From WYEG01 sp049414625 (GTDB lineage Bacteria; Desulfobacterota; Thermodesulfobacteria; Thermodesulfobacteriales; Thermodesulfobacteriaceae): 7,102 nt of DNA. This document shows positions 6,492-7,102 of this stretch, piece by piece. How positions within the stretch are numbered: the first letter of the stretch is position 1; the number at the start of each line of letters is the position of its first letter. The notes beneath the pieces were generated by a model. It searched no databases, was not told the DNA's origin, and saw only the letters and a list, made by a program, of their open reading frames with translations. The stretch lies in assembly GCA_049414625.1 (NCBI GenBank), contig JBMSAU010000143.1, positions 1 through 7,102 on the forward strand. Direction: 5' to 3'. The position numbers were made by a program, and so were the translations under genes.

Positions 6492-6983
6492 ATGAAAGAA
6501 ATAAAAGAAAGTTTGAATCTTTCGTTTGGGAAAGTTAGCATTGAAGAGGGAGATGCAAGAAACTTAAAACTACCGGATAACTCTGTGGATGGAATAATAA
6601 CATCACCGCCCTATTCAATAGCCCTTGATTATGTCCAAAACGATTTGCATGCACTGAAAGACTTAGGATATAGCCATAGAGAAATTAGAGAGTGGTTTAT
6701 TGGAGTTAGGGGAAACGGTAAGGAGCGTATTGAACTGTATAATGAGGATATGAAAAAGGCATACAAAGAGATGTACAGAGTTCTAAAGCCAAACCGCTAT
6801 GCGGTCATAGTTATAGGAAACGCCAAATATCAGGGAAGAGAAATAGATACGGTGGGCTTTACGATTGATTACATGGAAAGCTTGGGGTTTAAGCTTGAGG
6901 AAAACATAGACAAAATTATTTTTGGTCTTTATAACGTGATGAAGGACGAGAACGTTCTTATATTCAAAAAACACGATGGATAA
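6492..6983 (+). pseudogene. DNA methyltransferase (N-4/N-6 type), C-terminal half only
   Basis: A 163-residue frame with the catalytic motif TSPPY at 37-41 (in DGIITSPPYSIALDY), preceded by EGDARNL (19-25), and with the later strands YRVLKPNRYAVIVIGNAKY and NVMKDENVLIFKK. This is the catalytic and C-terminal part of an amino-methylating DNA methyltransferase in which the SAM-binding FxGxG motif precedes TSPPY. That motif is absent both from the frame and from the upstream DNA, which has a stop at 6483-6485 and then the divergent polymerase gene. Full-length relatives are roughly 300-400 residues. No ribosome site precedes the ATG at 6492, which is probably an internal codon of the former gene. 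As it stands it should not bind SAM by itself; complementation by a separate subunit is possible but unsupported. Confidence 0.8.
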
Positions 6984-7102
6984 AGAGACTTACATAAAAA
7001 CCCTTGAAGACATCATAGCTAACTTCATAAAACCATTAAAGCACATTCTTTTTAACATAGTTATAAAAGCTATAAGCGGGAAGGATGTGCTGAAATTTGA
7101 CG
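6976..7102 (+). CDS. Unidentified protein overlapping the methylase, first 42 residues (possible restriction endonuclease)
   Basis: The ATG at 6976 overlaps the methylase end by eight bases, and the frame stays open to the window edge: MDKETYIKTLEDIIANFIKP and so on, with a hydrophobic or amphipathic stretch PLKHILFNIVIKAISGKDVL. The overlap implies translational coupling with the methylase. I do not recognise the family from 42 residues. Because such methylases are often followed by their restriction partner, an endonuclease is a reasonable guess from context alone; no catalytic PD-ExK motif falls within the visible part. Confidence 0.6.
   Translation, partial: MDKETYIKTLEDIIANFIKPLKHILFNIVIKAISGKDVLKFD

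Noticed and set aside
6783..6974. 63-residue minus-strand open frame inside the methylase fragment
   Set aside because: It is antisense to clearly homologous methylase sequence and has no features of its own.

Overview
The window is AT-rich bacterial DNA. Its proteins are rich in Lys, Glu and Ile, which fits a low-GC and possibly thermophilic bacterium (an Aquificota-like or similar lineage is a guess from composition only). About nine tenths of it is a surface-polysaccharide locus on the minus strand. The right-hand end is the edge of an unrelated DNA-methylation or restriction module on the plus strand.

Minus-strand order, in the direction of transcription (right to left): an EpsG/Wzy-like membrane polymerase (5422-6468); a 49-residue N-terminal remnant of a GT4 glycosyltransferase (5235-5384); about 300 bases without a convincing gene, which hold a consensus -10 box and a strongly structured, strand-specific RNA-like segment (about 4929-5098); a membrane GT2 glycosyltransferase (3772-4920); a GHMP-family heptose-7-phosphate kinase, hddA (2729-3754); a SAM-dependent methyltransferase (2037-2732); hddC, a heptose-1-phosphate guanylyltransferase split by one frameshift (1320-2023); gmhB, a heptose-bisphosphate phosphatase (773-1360); and the first 258 codons of manC, mannose-1-phosphate guanylyltransferase (1-776, leaving the window). 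From GT2 to manC the genes overlap or are separated by fewer than 20 bases, so they form one operon.

Together hddA, gmhB and hddC are three of the four enzymes that turn sedoheptulose-7-phosphate into GDP-D-glycero-D-manno-heptose. The isomerase gmhA is not in the window. ManC supplies GDP-mannose, another GDP-activated sugar. The glycosyltransferases and the polymerase would assemble and polymerise a heptose- or mannose-containing glycan such as an O-antigen, capsule or S-layer glycan.

The right end (6492-7102, plus strand) holds a DNA methylase lacking its N-terminal half and an overlapping downstream gene of unknown function. The methylase fragment and the polymerase gene start only 23 bases apart, in opposite directions, with no normal start signal on either side. 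This looks like a recombination junction where the glycan cluster was joined to, or cut into, a methylase locus. The truncated GT4, the broken hddC and the degenerate intergenic DNA point to recent remodelling. The most interesting item is the structured segment before the GT2 gene: its three consecutive non-Watson-Crick positions are all G-U wobbles on the minus strand only.
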